Below, piece after piece: positions 34,550-42,968 of a stretch of 64,000 nt of DNA. This DNA is from Bacillota bacterium (GTDB taxonomy: Bacteria > Bacillota > Clostridia > Peptostreptococcales > Anaerovoracaceae): assembly GCA_017394515.1 (NCBI GenBank), contig JAFPXY010000041.1:1-64000 (forward strand), given 5' to 3'. The number at the start of each line of letters is the position of its first letter. The stretch's first letter is position 1. A program made the position numbers and the translations under genes. Under the pieces are notes generated by a model that searched no databases, was not told where the DNA came from, and saw nothing but the letters and a program-made list of their open reading frames with translations.

Positions 34550-35923
34550 ATGAAGAAGATAATACTGGATTTAGATAACAGTAACAGACAATTTTTATAT
34601 GAACAGCTCTACGACAGGATCAAGGAGGACATCCTGACGGGTTCCATCAAGGCCGGCGAGAAACTGCCTTCCCTCAGGTCCCTTTCCAAAGAACTGGGCA
34701 TCAGCCTTACCACCATCGAGCAGGCCTACAACCAGCTAATGGTGGAGGGCTACATCTGTTCCAAGCCACAGGCGGGATTTTTTGCGGAGGAGATTGGAAC
34801 TGCCAGGGAGCAGGAACCCGAGGAAGGTGTTGAAGAAATTGCCGAAGAGGTAATGACGGAGAACGAGTTCATCCACGATCCGACTTCCTTCGACTTCAAT
34901 AAGTGGAAGAAATGTTCCAACGAGGTCTTCAACTACTACTCCGGCCAGCTTTTGTTCGAGTCGGATCCGCAAGGGGAGAGGGCTTTAAGAAACGAGATCG
35001 CCAAGTACATTTATAGATCTCGCGGCGTTAAGGCCAGCCCGGACAGGATCGTCATCGGCGCAGGAACTCAGCAGATCACATCCCACCTTTCAAGGATCCT
35101 TCTTAGGATGAAGATCAATCTGGTATCCCTGGAGGAGCCGGGCTACCTTCCGGTGCAGTCCATCCTTCGTGATGCGGGCCTTCAGATCTATCACATACCG
35201 GTCAGGGAAGATGGCATTCAGATAGACAGGCTGCCTTCCAACATAAACTCCGCGGTCTACGTGAGCCCTTCAAACCAGTTTCCTACGGGAGCGGTCATGC
35301 CCATCGCCAGAAGGTATGAGCTTCTGGACTGGGCCGACAGGAACCACTCGGTGATTATCGAGGACGACTACGACAGCGAGCTGAGATACTTTGGCCGTCC
35401 GGTGCCTGCCCTTAAGAGCCTGGATGACAAGAACTGTGTAGTTTATCTGGGATCCTTCTCGTCCACGCTTTTTCCGGCGGTGAAGATATCCTACATGGTT
35501 CTTCCCATGGAGATGGCCGAGATTTTCAACGACATCAAGGGTGCTTACACTCAGACCTGCTCCAAATCCGAGCAGCTGACCCTTGCGCTGTTCATGGAAA
35601 AGGGTTACTATTATACTGGAATCAGGAAACTGAGATCCATGAATTCCAGAAAACTGGACGTGACACTCAGTGCTTTCGACAAATATTTTGGAAGAGAAGT
35701 GATACCCATGGACACCAGGTCCGGCATCACCCTCACCATCAAAGTCAGGTCCAAGCGCTATCTTACGGAGTTGATACTCCTGGCCAGGAGCATCGGGTTG
35801 GAGATGGTACCAATTTCAGCGATAACAGACCAGGAGACTACGGCTTTGTCCTTCTACTACAGTCAACTGCCTCTGGAAACCATAGAGCAAAAAATCAAAG
35901 AACTGGAGAGTGTATGGAGATGA
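34550..35923 (+). CDS. MocR-type (GntR/aminotransferase) regulator lacking the PLP lysine
   Basis: A 457-residue regulator: GntR winged helix (residues 1-80; LYDRIKEDILTGSIKAGEKLPS, LSKELGISLTTIEQAYNQLMVEGY) joined to an aminotransferase fold-I domain (SNQFPTGAVMP, IIEDDYDSELRY). In MocR proteins the PLP lysine sits in S-F/S-S-K-T-L; here that segment reads GSFSSTLFPAVKISYMVLP, with Ser305 (codon TCC at 35462) in place of Lys. PLP could still bind non-covalently, or another ligand may be sensed. A TAAAAT -10-like box ends seven bases before the ATG. It probably controls the divergent ECF gene and itself. Confidence 0.85.
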   Translation: MKKIILDLDNSNRQFLYEQLYDRIKEDILTGSIKAGEKLPSLRSLSKELGISLTTIEQAYNQLMVEGYICSKPQAGFFAEEIGTAREQEPEEGVEEIAEEVMTENEFIHDPTSFDFNKWKKCSNEVFNYYSGQLLFESDPQGERALRNEIAKYIYRSRGVKASPDRIVIGAGTQQITSHLSRILLRMKINLVSLEEPGYLPVQSILRDAGLQIYHIPVREDGIQIDRLPSNINSAVYVSPSNQFPTGAVMPIARRYELLDWADRNHSVIIEDDYDSELRYFGRPVPALKSLDDKNCVVYLGSFSSTLFPAVKISYMVLPMEMAEIFNDIKGAYTQTCSKSEQLTLALFMEKGYYYTGIRKLRSMNSRKLDVTLSAFDKYFGREVIPMDTRSGITLTIKVRSKRYLTELILLARSIGLEMVPISAITDQETTALSFYYSQLPLETIEQKIKELESVWR

Positions 35924-37074
35924 AAGCAAAGAACAAAAAAACAGCCCTGGTGCTGGGCGGAGGTGGCTCCAGAGGGGCTTACGAGATCGGCGTCTGGCAG
36001 GCATTAACGGAACTCGGCATCAGGATCGATATGGTCTATGGCACATCAGTAGGAGCCATCAATGCTGCCATGGTCGCCCAGGGAGATCTGGACCTGACGA
36101 CGGATCTCTGGAAGGAGCTGGAGACCGATACGGTCTTTGACATGGCGCCTGACAGCAAGCCTACGGACTACGTGAAGGAGATCGTGGTAAACCAGGGAGC
36201 AGGCACAGGTCCTCTACACGGACTTCTCGAAAAATATGTGGATGAAAAGAAGGTCAGGGAGTCAGGCATGGACTTCGGAATAGTGGCCTTTTCACCGGCA
36301 GACTTGGGCAAGCATTTCTTAAGGATCGATGACATTCCCGAGGGCAAACTGGTGGACTTCATCATGGCTTCAGCTTCCGCCTTTCCGGCTCTTCAGGCTT
36401 ATGAGATAAACGGCGTGAGCTACATCGACGGAGGTTACGCGGATGTGCTTCCCGTGGGCATGGCCATGGAAGATGGCGCTGATGAGATCATCGCCGTGGA
36501 CCTTTCGGGCTTCGGCAACGTGGTCAAGGAAAACTTGGAAAAGGCTGAGAACTTGGTACACATCAAATCCTCCGAAAACCTGGGCTTCGAGTTCATCTTT
36601 GATAAACAGAACACCCTGAGGATCATGAAGCTGGGCTACCTGGACTGCCTTAAGGCTTATGGCGTTTTAGAAGGAAAGGAGATAGCCTTTGCCAAGGGTG
36701 TCTTTGATAAGAACACCTTGAAGATGGCAGACTGCCTGGGAGATGTCCTACGTATCGATAATCTCATCATCTACACTGAACCGGTATTCATGGAACGCAT
36801 CACAGAAGTCATAGATGGTGACCTGGAGAGCCAAGAGAAGTTAACCCAGCTAGCAGGCCTTAAGAGCTTAAAGGAGATCAAAGAATTCCTGGATAAGGTG
36901 GATCTCAAAGAGGGCTTAAAGGACGCTAATGCGGAGAAATTGCTTTGCTATGGAGCGGCGGAAGATATAAAGAAAAATGGGAAGAGGAGTGTTTTTCAGT
37001 CCAGAACGGCTATGAAACTCATCCCTAAGATCGTTAATGCAGCTAAATTCCTCGTAAAATATGAGTTGATATAA
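35914..37074 (+). CDS. Patatin-like phospholipase family protein
   Basis: A 386-residue cytosolic lipid acyl hydrolase with the Ser-Asp dyad: oxyanion GGGGSRGAYE, nucleophile Ser in YGTSVGAIN (GxSxG), and Asp in YIDGGYAD. The C-terminal 150 residues are helical and of unknown role. Starts at ATG 35914 or 35920; both overlap the end of the regulator gene, so the two are coupled. RssA/YlbK-like proteins of this type lack a signal peptide, as here. Substrate unknown. Confidence 0.88.
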   Translation: MEMKAKNKKTALVLGGGGSRGAYEIGVWQALTELGIRIDMVYGTSVGAINAAMVAQGDLDLTTDLWKELETDTVFDMAPDSKPTDYVKEIVVNQGAGTGPLHGLLEKYVDEKKVRESGMDFGIVAFSPADLGKHFLRIDDIPEGKLVDFIMASASAFPALQAYEINGVSYIDGGYADVLPVGMAMEDGADEIIAVDLSGFGNVVKENLEKAENLVHIKSSENLGFEFIFDKQNTLRIMKLGYLDCLKAYGVLEGKEIAFAKGVFDKNTLKMADCLGDVLRIDNLIIYTEPVFMERITEVIDGDLESQEKLTQLAGLKSLKEIKEFLDKVDLKEGLKDANAEKLLCYGAAEDIKKNGKRSVFQSRTAMKLIPKIVNAAKFLVKYELI

Positions 37075-37085
37075 GGAGGTAAATC

Positions 37086-37820
37086 ATGGACGAAAGACTT
37101 AAAAAGATAGTAGAAAACAGCAAAAATATAGTATTCTTCGGTGGCGCCGGAGTCTCCACTGAATCCAATATCCCGGACTTCAGATCCGAAAAAGGACTCT
37201 ACAAGGCCATGAACGATTACGGAAGATCTCCTGAGGAGATGCTGAGCCATAGCTTCTTTAGAAACCATACGGAGACGTTTTTTGACTACTACAAGAAAAA
37301 TCTAATCTATCGTGACGCTCAGCCTAACAAGGCTCACAGAGCTTTAGCCAAACTGGAAGCTCAGGGCAAATTAAAGGCTATCGTCACCCAGAACATCGAT
37401 GGCCTCCACCAGAAGGCAGGATCACAGACCGTCCATGAGCTTCACGGTTCAGTCATGAGGAATTACTGCATGAAATGCCATCAGTTCTATGACCTAGACT
37501 ACATCATGGATGAGAGCCACTGCAGGGGCGGCGTTCCCATCTGCCCGGTATGCGGAGGTATCATCAAGCCGGACGTGGTGCTTTATGAGGAGCCCTTGGA
37601 TGGAGACACCATGGACAGAGCAATTTCAGCCATCAGGAAGGCTGATACTCTGATCATCGGAGGAACCTCTCTCGTGGTATATCCGGCAGCGGGATTCGTG
37701 CACTATTTCAGAGGAGATACTCTGGTGCTCATCAACAAGCAGGAGACCTCCTATGACTCCCACGCTGACCTAGTTATCCACGATGCCATAGGAAAAGTTA
37801 TGGATATGGATGAAGTATAA
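37086..37820 (+). CDS. NAD-dependent protein deacylase, sirtuin family
   Basis: A 244-residue Sir2 enzyme that removes acyl groups from lysines using NAD+. Motifs: FFGGAGVSTESNIPDFRS (NAD site), TQNIDGLHQKAG, catalytic His in HELHGSV, zinc Cys pairs CMKC and CPVC, PDVVLYEEPL, and GGTSLVVYPAAGF. Length is normal for the CobB class. AAGGAGGTAAATC precedes the ATG, 11 bases after the patatin gene. Confidence 0.95.
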   Translation: MDERLKKIVENSKNIVFFGGAGVSTESNIPDFRSEKGLYKAMNDYGRSPEEMLSHSFFRNHTETFFDYYKKNLIYRDAQPNKAHRALAKLEAQGKLKAIVTQNIDGLHQKAGSQTVHELHGSVMRNYCMKCHQFYDLDYIMDESHCRGGVPICPVCGGIIKPDVVLYEEPLDGDTMDRAISAIRKADTLIIGGTSLVVYPAAGFVHYFRGDTLVLINKQETSYDSHADLVIHDAIGKVMDMDEV

Positions 37821-37872
37821 TTAAACAAGTTATATATAATGTGCAGATTTGGTGAAAAATGCAATTTGGTAC

Positions 37873-37901
37873 TTTACTCGGAGGGGATTTTTTGGTATTA
37901 T
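37873..37901 (+). promoter_or_regulatory. Promoter of the thiolase gene
   Basis: TTTACT (37873-37878), 17 bases, TATTAT (37896-37901). It leaves a leader of about 98 bases in which I see no known riboswitch. Confidence 0.55.
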
Positions 37902-38005
37902 ATTGATGTATGGAATTTAAAACAATAAGTGGTTTTTAGGCCATACGACCAGTAATTTTAGTCAATTATTGAATAAACATATTTACAACCAGGAGGAAAA
38001 ATTAA

Positions 38006-39187
38006 ATGAGAGAAGTTGTAATCGCAAGCGCAGTAAGAACTCCCATCGGCAAGTTCGGCGGAAGCTTAAAGGACGTATCCGCTAGAAAGCTCGGAGCTAT
38101 CGTTATCAAAGAAGCTTTAAACAGAGCAGGCGTTGACCCCGCAATGGTAGACGAAGTCATCATGGGCTGCGTACTTCAGGGTGGACTTGGACAGAACGTA
38201 TCAAGACAGATGTCCTTAGACGCAGGTGTTCCTGTAGAAGTACCTACATTCACAATCAACAAGGTTTGCGGATCCGGTTTAAGAGCTGTTGAGCTTGCTG
38301 CTCAGATCATCAAGGCCGGCGATGCTGACATCGTAGTTGCAGGTGGAGCTGAAAACATGTCAGCTACAGCATTTGCAATGCCCGCAGCAAGATGGGGAGC
38401 CAGAATGTTCGACACCAAGATGGTTGACATGATGGTTAACGATGGACTTTGGGACGCTTTCAACGGATATCACATGGGTATCACCGCTGAGAACGTAGCA
38501 GAGCAGTGGGGACTTACCAGAGAACAGCTTGACGAATTCTCCGTTATCTCCCAGCAGAGAGCAGAAGCTGCTGTAGATTCCGGCAGATTCGACGACGAGA
38601 TCGTTCCCGTAACCATTCCTCAGAGAAAGGGCGATCCTATCGTATTCGCTAGAGACGAGCATCTCACCAGAGGATCCTCCATGGAGAAGGTTGCTAAGCT
38701 TAAACCCGCATTCAAGAAGGACGGCGGAGTTGTAACAGCTGCTAACGCTTCCGGTATCAACGATTCCGGCGCTGCAGTAGTAGTTATGTCAGCTGAGAAG
38801 GCTGAAGAACTTGGAATCAAGCCTCTTTGCAAGATCGTATCCTATGCTTCCGGCGGAGTTGATCCTTCCATCATGGGAGTTGGCCCTGTTCCTGCTTCCA
38901 AGAAGGCTCTTGAGAAGGCTGGCCTTACTATCGAGGACATCGACCTTGTTGAAGCTAACGAAGCTTTCGCTGCTCAGTCACTGGCAGTAAGAAAAGAATT
39001 AGGACTTGATCCTGAAAAGACCAACGTAAATGGTGGAGCTATCGCACTTGGACATCCTATCGGAGCATCCGGCTGCAGAATTCTCGTAACCCTTATCTAC
39101 GAAATGATGAAGAGAGACAGCAAGAGAGGTCTTGCAACTCTTTGCATCGGCGGCGGTATGGGAACATCCCTCATCGTTGAGAGATAA
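38006..39187 (+). CDS. thlA: Acetyl-CoA C-acetyltransferase (thiolase)
   Basis: A 393-residue thiolase that condenses two acetyl-CoA to acetoacetyl-CoA, the first step to butyrate or related products, or the reverse in degradation. The active-site residues are visible: Cys in [14 protein letters not shown], His in [10 protein letters not shown], and the second Cys in [15 protein letters not shown] is the usual signature. Length is typical. AGGAGGAAAAATTAA precedes ATG 38006. It is a single-gene transcript between its own promoter and terminator, with codon use suggesting high expression. Confidence 0.95.
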   Translation: MREVVIASAVRTPIGKFGGSLKDVSARKLGAIVIKEALNRAGVDPAMVDEVIMGCVLQGGLGQNVSRQMSLDAGVPVEVPTFTINKVCGSGLRAVELAAQIIKAGDADIVVAGGAENMSATAFAMPAARWGARMFDTKMVDMMVNDGLWDAFNGYHMGITAENVAEQWGLTREQLDEFSVISQQRAEAAVDSGRFDDEIVPVTIPQRKGDPIVFARDEHLTRGSSMEKVAKLKPAFKKDGGVVTAANASGINDSGAAVVVMSAEKAEELGIKPLCKIVSYASGGVDPSIMGVGPVPASKKALEKAGLTIEDIDLVEANEAFAAQSLAVRKELGLDPEKTNVNGGAIALGHPIGASGCRILVTLIYEMMKRDSKRGLATLCIGGGMGTSLIVER

Positions 39188-39202
39188 TCAAGTAATTGAC
39201 TT

Positions 39203-39238
39203 AAATAACCGGCGGCATATGTCGCCGGTTATTTTTTA
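39203..39238 (+). terminator. Terminator of the thiolase gene
   Basis: A perfect 12-base stem AAATAACCGGCG (39203-39214) / CGCCGGTTATTT (39223-39234), followed by TTTT. Confidence 0.85.
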
Positions 39239-39263
39239 AGTATCAAGTCTTTAAAAAGATATC

Positions 39264-39292
39264 TTGAACTATCATATGCTTTGTGCTATAAT
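39264..39292 (+). promoter_or_regulatory. Promoter of tRNA-Val(GAC)
   Basis: TTGAAC (39264-39269), 17 bases, TATAAT (39287-39292), ending 17 bases before the tRNA. Confidence 0.8.
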
Positions 39293-39309
39293 AATCAAGT
39301 CACAGATAT

Positions 39310-39385
39310 GGTCCATTAGCTCAGCTGGGAGAGCGACAGGGTGACAACCTGTAGGTCACAAGTTCAAGTCTTGTATGGGCCACCA
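39310..39385 (+). tRNA. tRNA-Val (GAC)
   Basis: A 76-base tRNA with acceptor GGTCCAT/ATGGGCC (one G-T pair), D-arm TTAGCTCAGCTGGGAGAGC, anticodon stem ACAGG/CCTGT with loop GTGACAA (anticodon GAC, Val), T-arm TTCAAGTC, and encoded CCA. Confidence 0.95.
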
Positions 39386-39391
39386 ATTAAA

Positions 39392-39427
39392 AAACCCTGA
39401 AACATTGCGTTTCAGGGTTTGCTTTTT
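39392..39427. terminator. Terminator after tRNA-Val(GAC)
   Basis: A perfect 12-base stem AAACCCTGAAAC (39392-39403) / GTTTCAGGGTTT (39409-39420), then GCTTTTTAT. The preceding A-run lets it serve the minus-strand gene ending at 39446 as well. Confidence 0.85.
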
Positions 39428-39445
39428 ATATTTCAAATACACCTT

Positions 39446-39922
39446 TTAAATTTCCTCGAGTTCTTCTTCAGGCTCCTCGTTCAGCTTGGCCTCGCGCTTT
39501 TTGTAGGATGCTACGCCAATGGAGAGGGCGATTATGCAGAGCACACAGGTGACGATGCCGGCAATTGCAGCAGCTGCGATACACCCGCCGATCTTGTCAC
39601 CGAAGTATCTGTGGATTGCGAAGAAGGTAACCAGCCCTACCACGATTCCCGCGATTATTGACGCAATCAGGTTGGTGGTGAATTTGGGCTGCAGCTTTCT
39701 ATCCCAGATACCGGCTCTCAAGCAGGCGATCGTAACATAGCAGCTGATGGTCAGAAGTATTATGCACTCGCCTCCGAAGACCTTTATATCAGCTCCGCTT
39801 ACGGCCTCTTCGATCAGCATGAAGGCCGCCAGCATCCAGAAGGCGATCCAGAATCCATTATGTTCTATCTTAAGCATCATTTGCTCTTGTCTCTCATCTA
39901 AATTACTCTTACGCATTTTCAT
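39446..39922 (-). CDS. Small membrane protein paired with an XRE regulator
   Basis: A 158-residue protein with four predicted membrane helices in two hairpins (FWIAFWMLAAFMLIEEAV, ECIILLTISCYVTIACL, LIASIIAGIVVGLVTFFAI, AAAAIAGIVTCVLCIIALSIG) and an acidic C-terminus. I do not know its function; small XRE regulators followed by such membrane proteins are common in Clostridia. ATG 39922 is chosen for its seven-base distance to GGGAGGAG; ATG 39928 and 39916 are alternatives. It overlaps the regulator gene by 14 bases. Confidence 0.75.
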   Translation of the reverse strand: MKMRKSNLDERQEQMMLKIEHNGFWIAFWMLAAFMLIEEAVSGADIKVFGGECIILLTISCYVTIACLRAGIWDRKLQPKFTTNLIASIIAGIVVGLVTFFAIHRYFGDKIGGCIAAAAIAGIVTCVLCIIALSIGVASYKKREAKLNEEPEEELEEI

Positions 39923-40121
39923 TTCCATTCTCCTCCCAAAAAAGGTCATTAAGTGTAACTCCCAGTGCCTTGCAGATGGCAATGCACAGATTTATGGATG
40001 GATTGAACTCGCCGGCTTCGATGAGGCCGATGGTCTGCCTCGTGACTCCGCAGGCCTTAGCCAGATCTGTCTGTGACATCTCGAGTTCAATTCTTCGGAA
40101 TTTCATTTTAAGGTTTCGCAT
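39909..40121 (-). CDS. Small XRE-family regulator
   Basis: A 70-residue protein that is almost only a Cro/C1 helix-turn-helix (KFRRIELEMSQTDLAKACG, VTRQTIGLIEAGEFNPSINLCIAICKALG, TLNDLFW). It is of the YozG/immunity-repressor-like type that usually represses its own operon, here with the membrane protein. AAGGAGGTAATCAC precedes the ATG. Its promoter carries two AGTATATA boxes that could be its binding sites. Confidence 0.9.
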   Translation of the reverse strand: MRNLKMKFRRIELEMSQTDLAKACGVTRQTIGLIEAGEFNPSINLCIAICKALGVTLNDLFWEENGNENA

Positions 40122-40144
40122 GTGATTACCTCCTTACAATGCAA

Positions 40145-40173
40145 AGTATATACTATCATGTTGCAAATGTCAA
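40145..40173 (-). promoter_or_regulatory. Promoter and probable operator of the XRE/membrane pair
   Basis: On the minus strand TTGACA (40168-40173), 17 bases, TATACT (40145-40150). On the plus strand GCAAAGTATATACT (from 40141) and GCAAATGTCAAGTATATATT (from 40163) repeat the same elements, one over the -10 and one upstream of the -35. Confidence 0.7.
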
Positions 40174-40263
40174 GTATATATTACAAATAATTTTTATAAT
40201 TTGCAAAAGAAATCCATATCGAACCTGCGCGAGAGTTTTTTGCGTAAATGGTTTTGGAAAATA

Positions 40264-40292
40264 TTGACCTTAGAAGAGCAAAATATTATTAT
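40264..40292 (+). promoter_or_regulatory. Promoter of the hypothetical gene at 40329
   Basis: TTGACC (40264-40269), 17 bases, TATTAT (40287-40292). Confidence 0.65.
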
Positions 40293-40328
40293 CATAACAA
40301 GAGAGCTTTTAGGCGAAAGGAGAATATC

Positions 40329-40766
40329 ATGAATACTATTGCACCGGGTGGTGCTGTACCGGGAAAGCCCGATAAAATGTTTGAATTCAAAAGGGTGAGG
40401 CTGAACGTTCAGGGCATGATGGCTTCTGCCAGAGAGTATGAAGCTCTGAGAACTAAGGACGGAGTGGAAGTTTCCATCTATGATGGGCCCTGGAGCTATA
40501 ACGACAATATTACTCGTGAAGATTGTCTTCAGTCCAGAAGAAAGGGAGGCGATAAGCTGTACTATGAGATCGCTGAGTTCTTCTATGAGATAGGTATTGA
40601 GAAATGGGATGGATTTTGCAAGTCGAACCCTGACGTCCTGGATGGCTATAGCTTTTCTTTTGAGGCGGAGACCATTGACGGTAAAAAGATAAGTGCCCGA
40701 GGAAGCAATTCTTATCCCTCAAACTATGGCAAGTTTGAAGATTATCTTTGGGGACTGCTTCATTGA
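40329..40766 (+). CDS. Hypothetical protein
   Basis: A 145-residue protein of unknown family with no membrane helix or signal peptide and an even mix of charged residues; YDGPWSYNDNITREDCLQSRRKG and YGKFEDYLWGLL are its most distinctive parts. ATG 40329 follows GCGAAAGGAGAATATC at a good distance; the frame is open further upstream but without a ribosome site. It has its own promoter and stands alone before proB. Confidence 0.75.
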   Translation: MNTIAPGGAVPGKPDKMFEFKRVRLNVQGMMASAREYEALRTKDGVEVSIYDGPWSYNDNITREDCLQSRRKGGDKLYYEIAEFFYEIGIEKWDGFCKSNPDVLDGYSFSFEAETIDGKKISARGSNSYPSNYGKFEDYLWGLLH

Positions 40767-40782
40767 TAACATAAACAATTAT

Positions 40783-40811
40783 TTGAAAATTCTGATAAGA
40801 TGAAATATAAT
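40783..40811 (+). promoter_or_regulatory. Promoter of proBA
   Basis: TTGAAA (40783-40788), 17 bases, TATAAT (40806-40811), 38 bases before ATG 40850. Confidence 0.8.
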
Positions 40812-40849
40812 ATCAGTAATAGCATTTTGAGACTAGAGCAGGAGGCGTT

Positions 40850-41617
40850 ATGAAGATCACTGTTAAAGTAGGAACATCCACCCTGACCCATAAGACGGGC
40901 AGGCTTAATATCAGAAGAGTTGAAGAGCTTTGCAAGGTGCTTAGCGATGTAAAAAACGCGGGCCATGAGATCGTGCTGGTATCATCCGGCGCCATTGGCA
41001 TGGGCGTTGGCAAGCTGAACATGGCGGAACGACCTAAGGACATGCCCACCAAGCAGGCGGCTGCAGCTGTAGGTCAGTGCGAGCTCATGTACGTGTATGA
41101 CAAGCTCTTCCAGGAGCACAATCACACGGTGGCTCAGATCCTGATCACCGGTGAGGACCTGGCGGATCAGACACGTCACGACAATTTCACCAACACCCTC
41201 ATGAGGCTTCTGGAACTTGGAGCGCTTCCCATCATCAATGAGAATGACACCATAGCCACCAGCGAGATCGCAGTAGGTGATAATGATACTTTGGGTGCTC
41301 TGGTCGCAGCGAGTGTGGGATCGGATCTCTTCGTGGTGCTTACGGATATCGACGGACTCTATACTTCGGATCCCAGACACGATGAGAGTGCAGAGTTCAT
41401 CAGAGAAGTCAGAGAGATCACGGAGGAGATGCTGGACGGTGCAGGCGGCGGAGGAACCGAGCTTGCTACAGGAGGCATGGCAACCAAACTTTCAGCAGCC
41501 AAGATCGCCATGGATGCCGGAGTTGACATGATAATCGTGAATGGACAGAACCCTGCGGTTATCTACGATGCGGTCGATGGCGAGCCCGTGGGCACACGCT
41601 TTATCGCAAAAAAATAA
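40850..41617 (+). CDS. proB: Glutamate 5-kinase
   Basis: A 255-residue kinase that phosphorylates glutamate at the gamma carboxyl, the first step of proline synthesis. Motifs: KVGTSTLTHK, LVSSGAIGMGV, NENDTIATSEI, DNDTLGALVA, LTDIDGLYTSDP and GGMATKLSAAKIA. It lacks the C-terminal PUA domain, as do other short ProB forms. AGGAGGCGTT precedes the ATG. proA follows after 14 bases. Confidence 0.95.
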   Translation: MKITVKVGTSTLTHKTGRLNIRRVEELCKVLSDVKNAGHEIVLVSSGAIGMGVGKLNMAERPKDMPTKQAAAAVGQCELMYVYDKLFQEHNHTVAQILITGEDLADQTRHDNFTNTLMRLLELGALPIINENDTIATSEIAVGDNDTLGALVAASVGSDLFVVLTDIDGLYTSDPRHDESAEFIREVREITEEMLDGAGGGGTELATGGMATKLSAAKIAMDAGVDMIIVNGQNPAVIYDAVDGEPVGTRFIAKK

Positions 41618-41631
41618 AGGAGGCAGGTTCA

Positions 41632-42888
41632 ATGAAAGCTACACATGATATACTTATAGAAACCAAGAGGGCGCTTCCGGCGCTGGCAGCTTCCGGAGAA
41701 AAAAAGAATGCAGCTCTCAAGGCCATCGCATCCAGACTGATTGATGAAAAGGATGTGATCCTTCAAGCTAATGCACTTGACGTGGAAGCGGCAAAGGAGC
41801 GTCTGGGAGACGTAATGATAGACAGGCTGACCCTTACGGAGGCACGCATCGAGGGCATGTCTCAGGGAGTTTTGGACGTGGCTGCTTTGGCGGACCCCGA
41901 GGGCAGAGTTTTAAGAAGAATAGAAAGACCCAACGGCATAGTTATCGAAAAGACTTCCGTGCCTTTGGGAGTAGTTTCGATCATATATGAGAGCAGACCT
42001 AACGTCACTTCCGACGCGGCAGTCCTGGCCCTTAAGTCAGGAAACGCTGTGGTTCTTAGAGGCGGCAGGGAAGCCTTCAGATCCAATCAGGCCATCGTGA
42101 ATGCCATTCATCACGGCCTGGAGGATGCAGGACTTCCACCTGAACTTGTGGGATTCATCGAGGATACAGATCACCGTTCTGCAGATGAGATCATGAACGC
42201 CGTGGGTCTTGTGGATATGCTGATCCCCAGAGGCGGCGCAGGACTCATCAGGCGTTGCGTAGAAAACGCCCTCGTGCCTTGTATCCATACCGGAACTGGC
42301 ATCTGCCACGTGTATGTGGATGCTGCAGCAGACCAGGAAAAGGCTCTTAATATCATCGAAAACGCTAAGACCAGCAGGCCTTCTGTGTGCAACGCAGAGG
42401 AAGCCCTTCTGGTACACAAAGATGCGGCGGAGAGTTTTTTGCCGAAGCTTAAGGAGAGATTGGTGGATCAGCGGGTTGATCGCGGGCTGGTTCCCGTGGA
42501 GCTCAGACTGGATAAGAGAGCGGCTGCCATCATTGACGGCACGCCTGCGGGAGAACTGGACTTTGACACGGAGTTCCTGGATTACATCCTTGCCGTAGCT
42601 GTGGTGGACGACGTGGATGCAGCCATCGAGCACATCGGACTTCACTCCACCGGACACAGTGAGTCCATCATAACAGAAGACCCTGAAGCAGCAGCTAAGT
42701 TCACATCTTTAGTGGATTCAGCAGCTGTATACGTTAACGTTTCCACCAGATTCACCGATGGCGGCGAGTTTGGCCTGGGCTGCGAGATGGGAATTTCCAC
42801 TCAAAAGCTCCACGCCAGAGGACCCATGGGGCTGGAGGAACTCAATACATATAAATATATAATCCGTGGAGACGGACAGATTAGATAA
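41632..42888 (+). CDS. proA: Glutamate-5-semialdehyde dehydrogenase
   Basis: A 418-residue NADPH-dependent gamma-glutamyl phosphate reductase, the second step of proline synthesis. Motifs: VPLGVVSIIYESRPNVT, SGNAVVLRGGREA, PRGGAGLIRR, the catalytic Cys in TSRPSVCNAEE (usually RPSVCNA), and VYVNVSTRFTDGGEFGLGCEMGISTQKLHARGP read in parts. AAGGAGGCAGGTTCA precedes the ATG. ProB and ProA form one unit; the cyclising last enzyme ProC is not in the window. Confidence 0.96.
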   Translation: MKATHDILIETKRALPALAASGEKKNAALKAIASRLIDEKDVILQANALDVEAAKERLGDVMIDRLTLTEARIEGMSQGVLDVAALADPEGRVLRRIERPNGIVIEKTSVPLGVVSIIYESRPNVTSDAAVLALKSGNAVVLRGGREAFRSNQAIVNAIHHGLEDAGLPPELVGFIEDTDHRSADEIMNAVGLVDMLIPRGGAGLIRRCVENALVPCIHTGTGICHVYVDAAADQEKALNIIENAKTSRPSVCNAEEALLVHKDAAESFLPKLKERLVDQRVDRGLVPVELRLDKRAAAIIDGTPAGELDFDTEFLDYILAVAVVDDVDAAIEHIGLHSTGHSESIITEDPEAAAKFTSLVDSAAVYVNVSTRFTDGGEFGLGCEMGISTQKLHARGPMGLEELNTYKYIIRGDGQIR

Positions 42889-42968
42889 TTGATTAAAGGC
42901 TATGTACAAAAATATTTCTTTGAAAGTGAGGCTGTGTACAGGCCGGTTGATTCATTGAAGGAGAGATT

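Noticed and set aside
37902..38005. Riboswitch in the thiolase leader
   Set aside because: No conserved riboswitch core or terminator pair is visible in the roughly 98-base leader.
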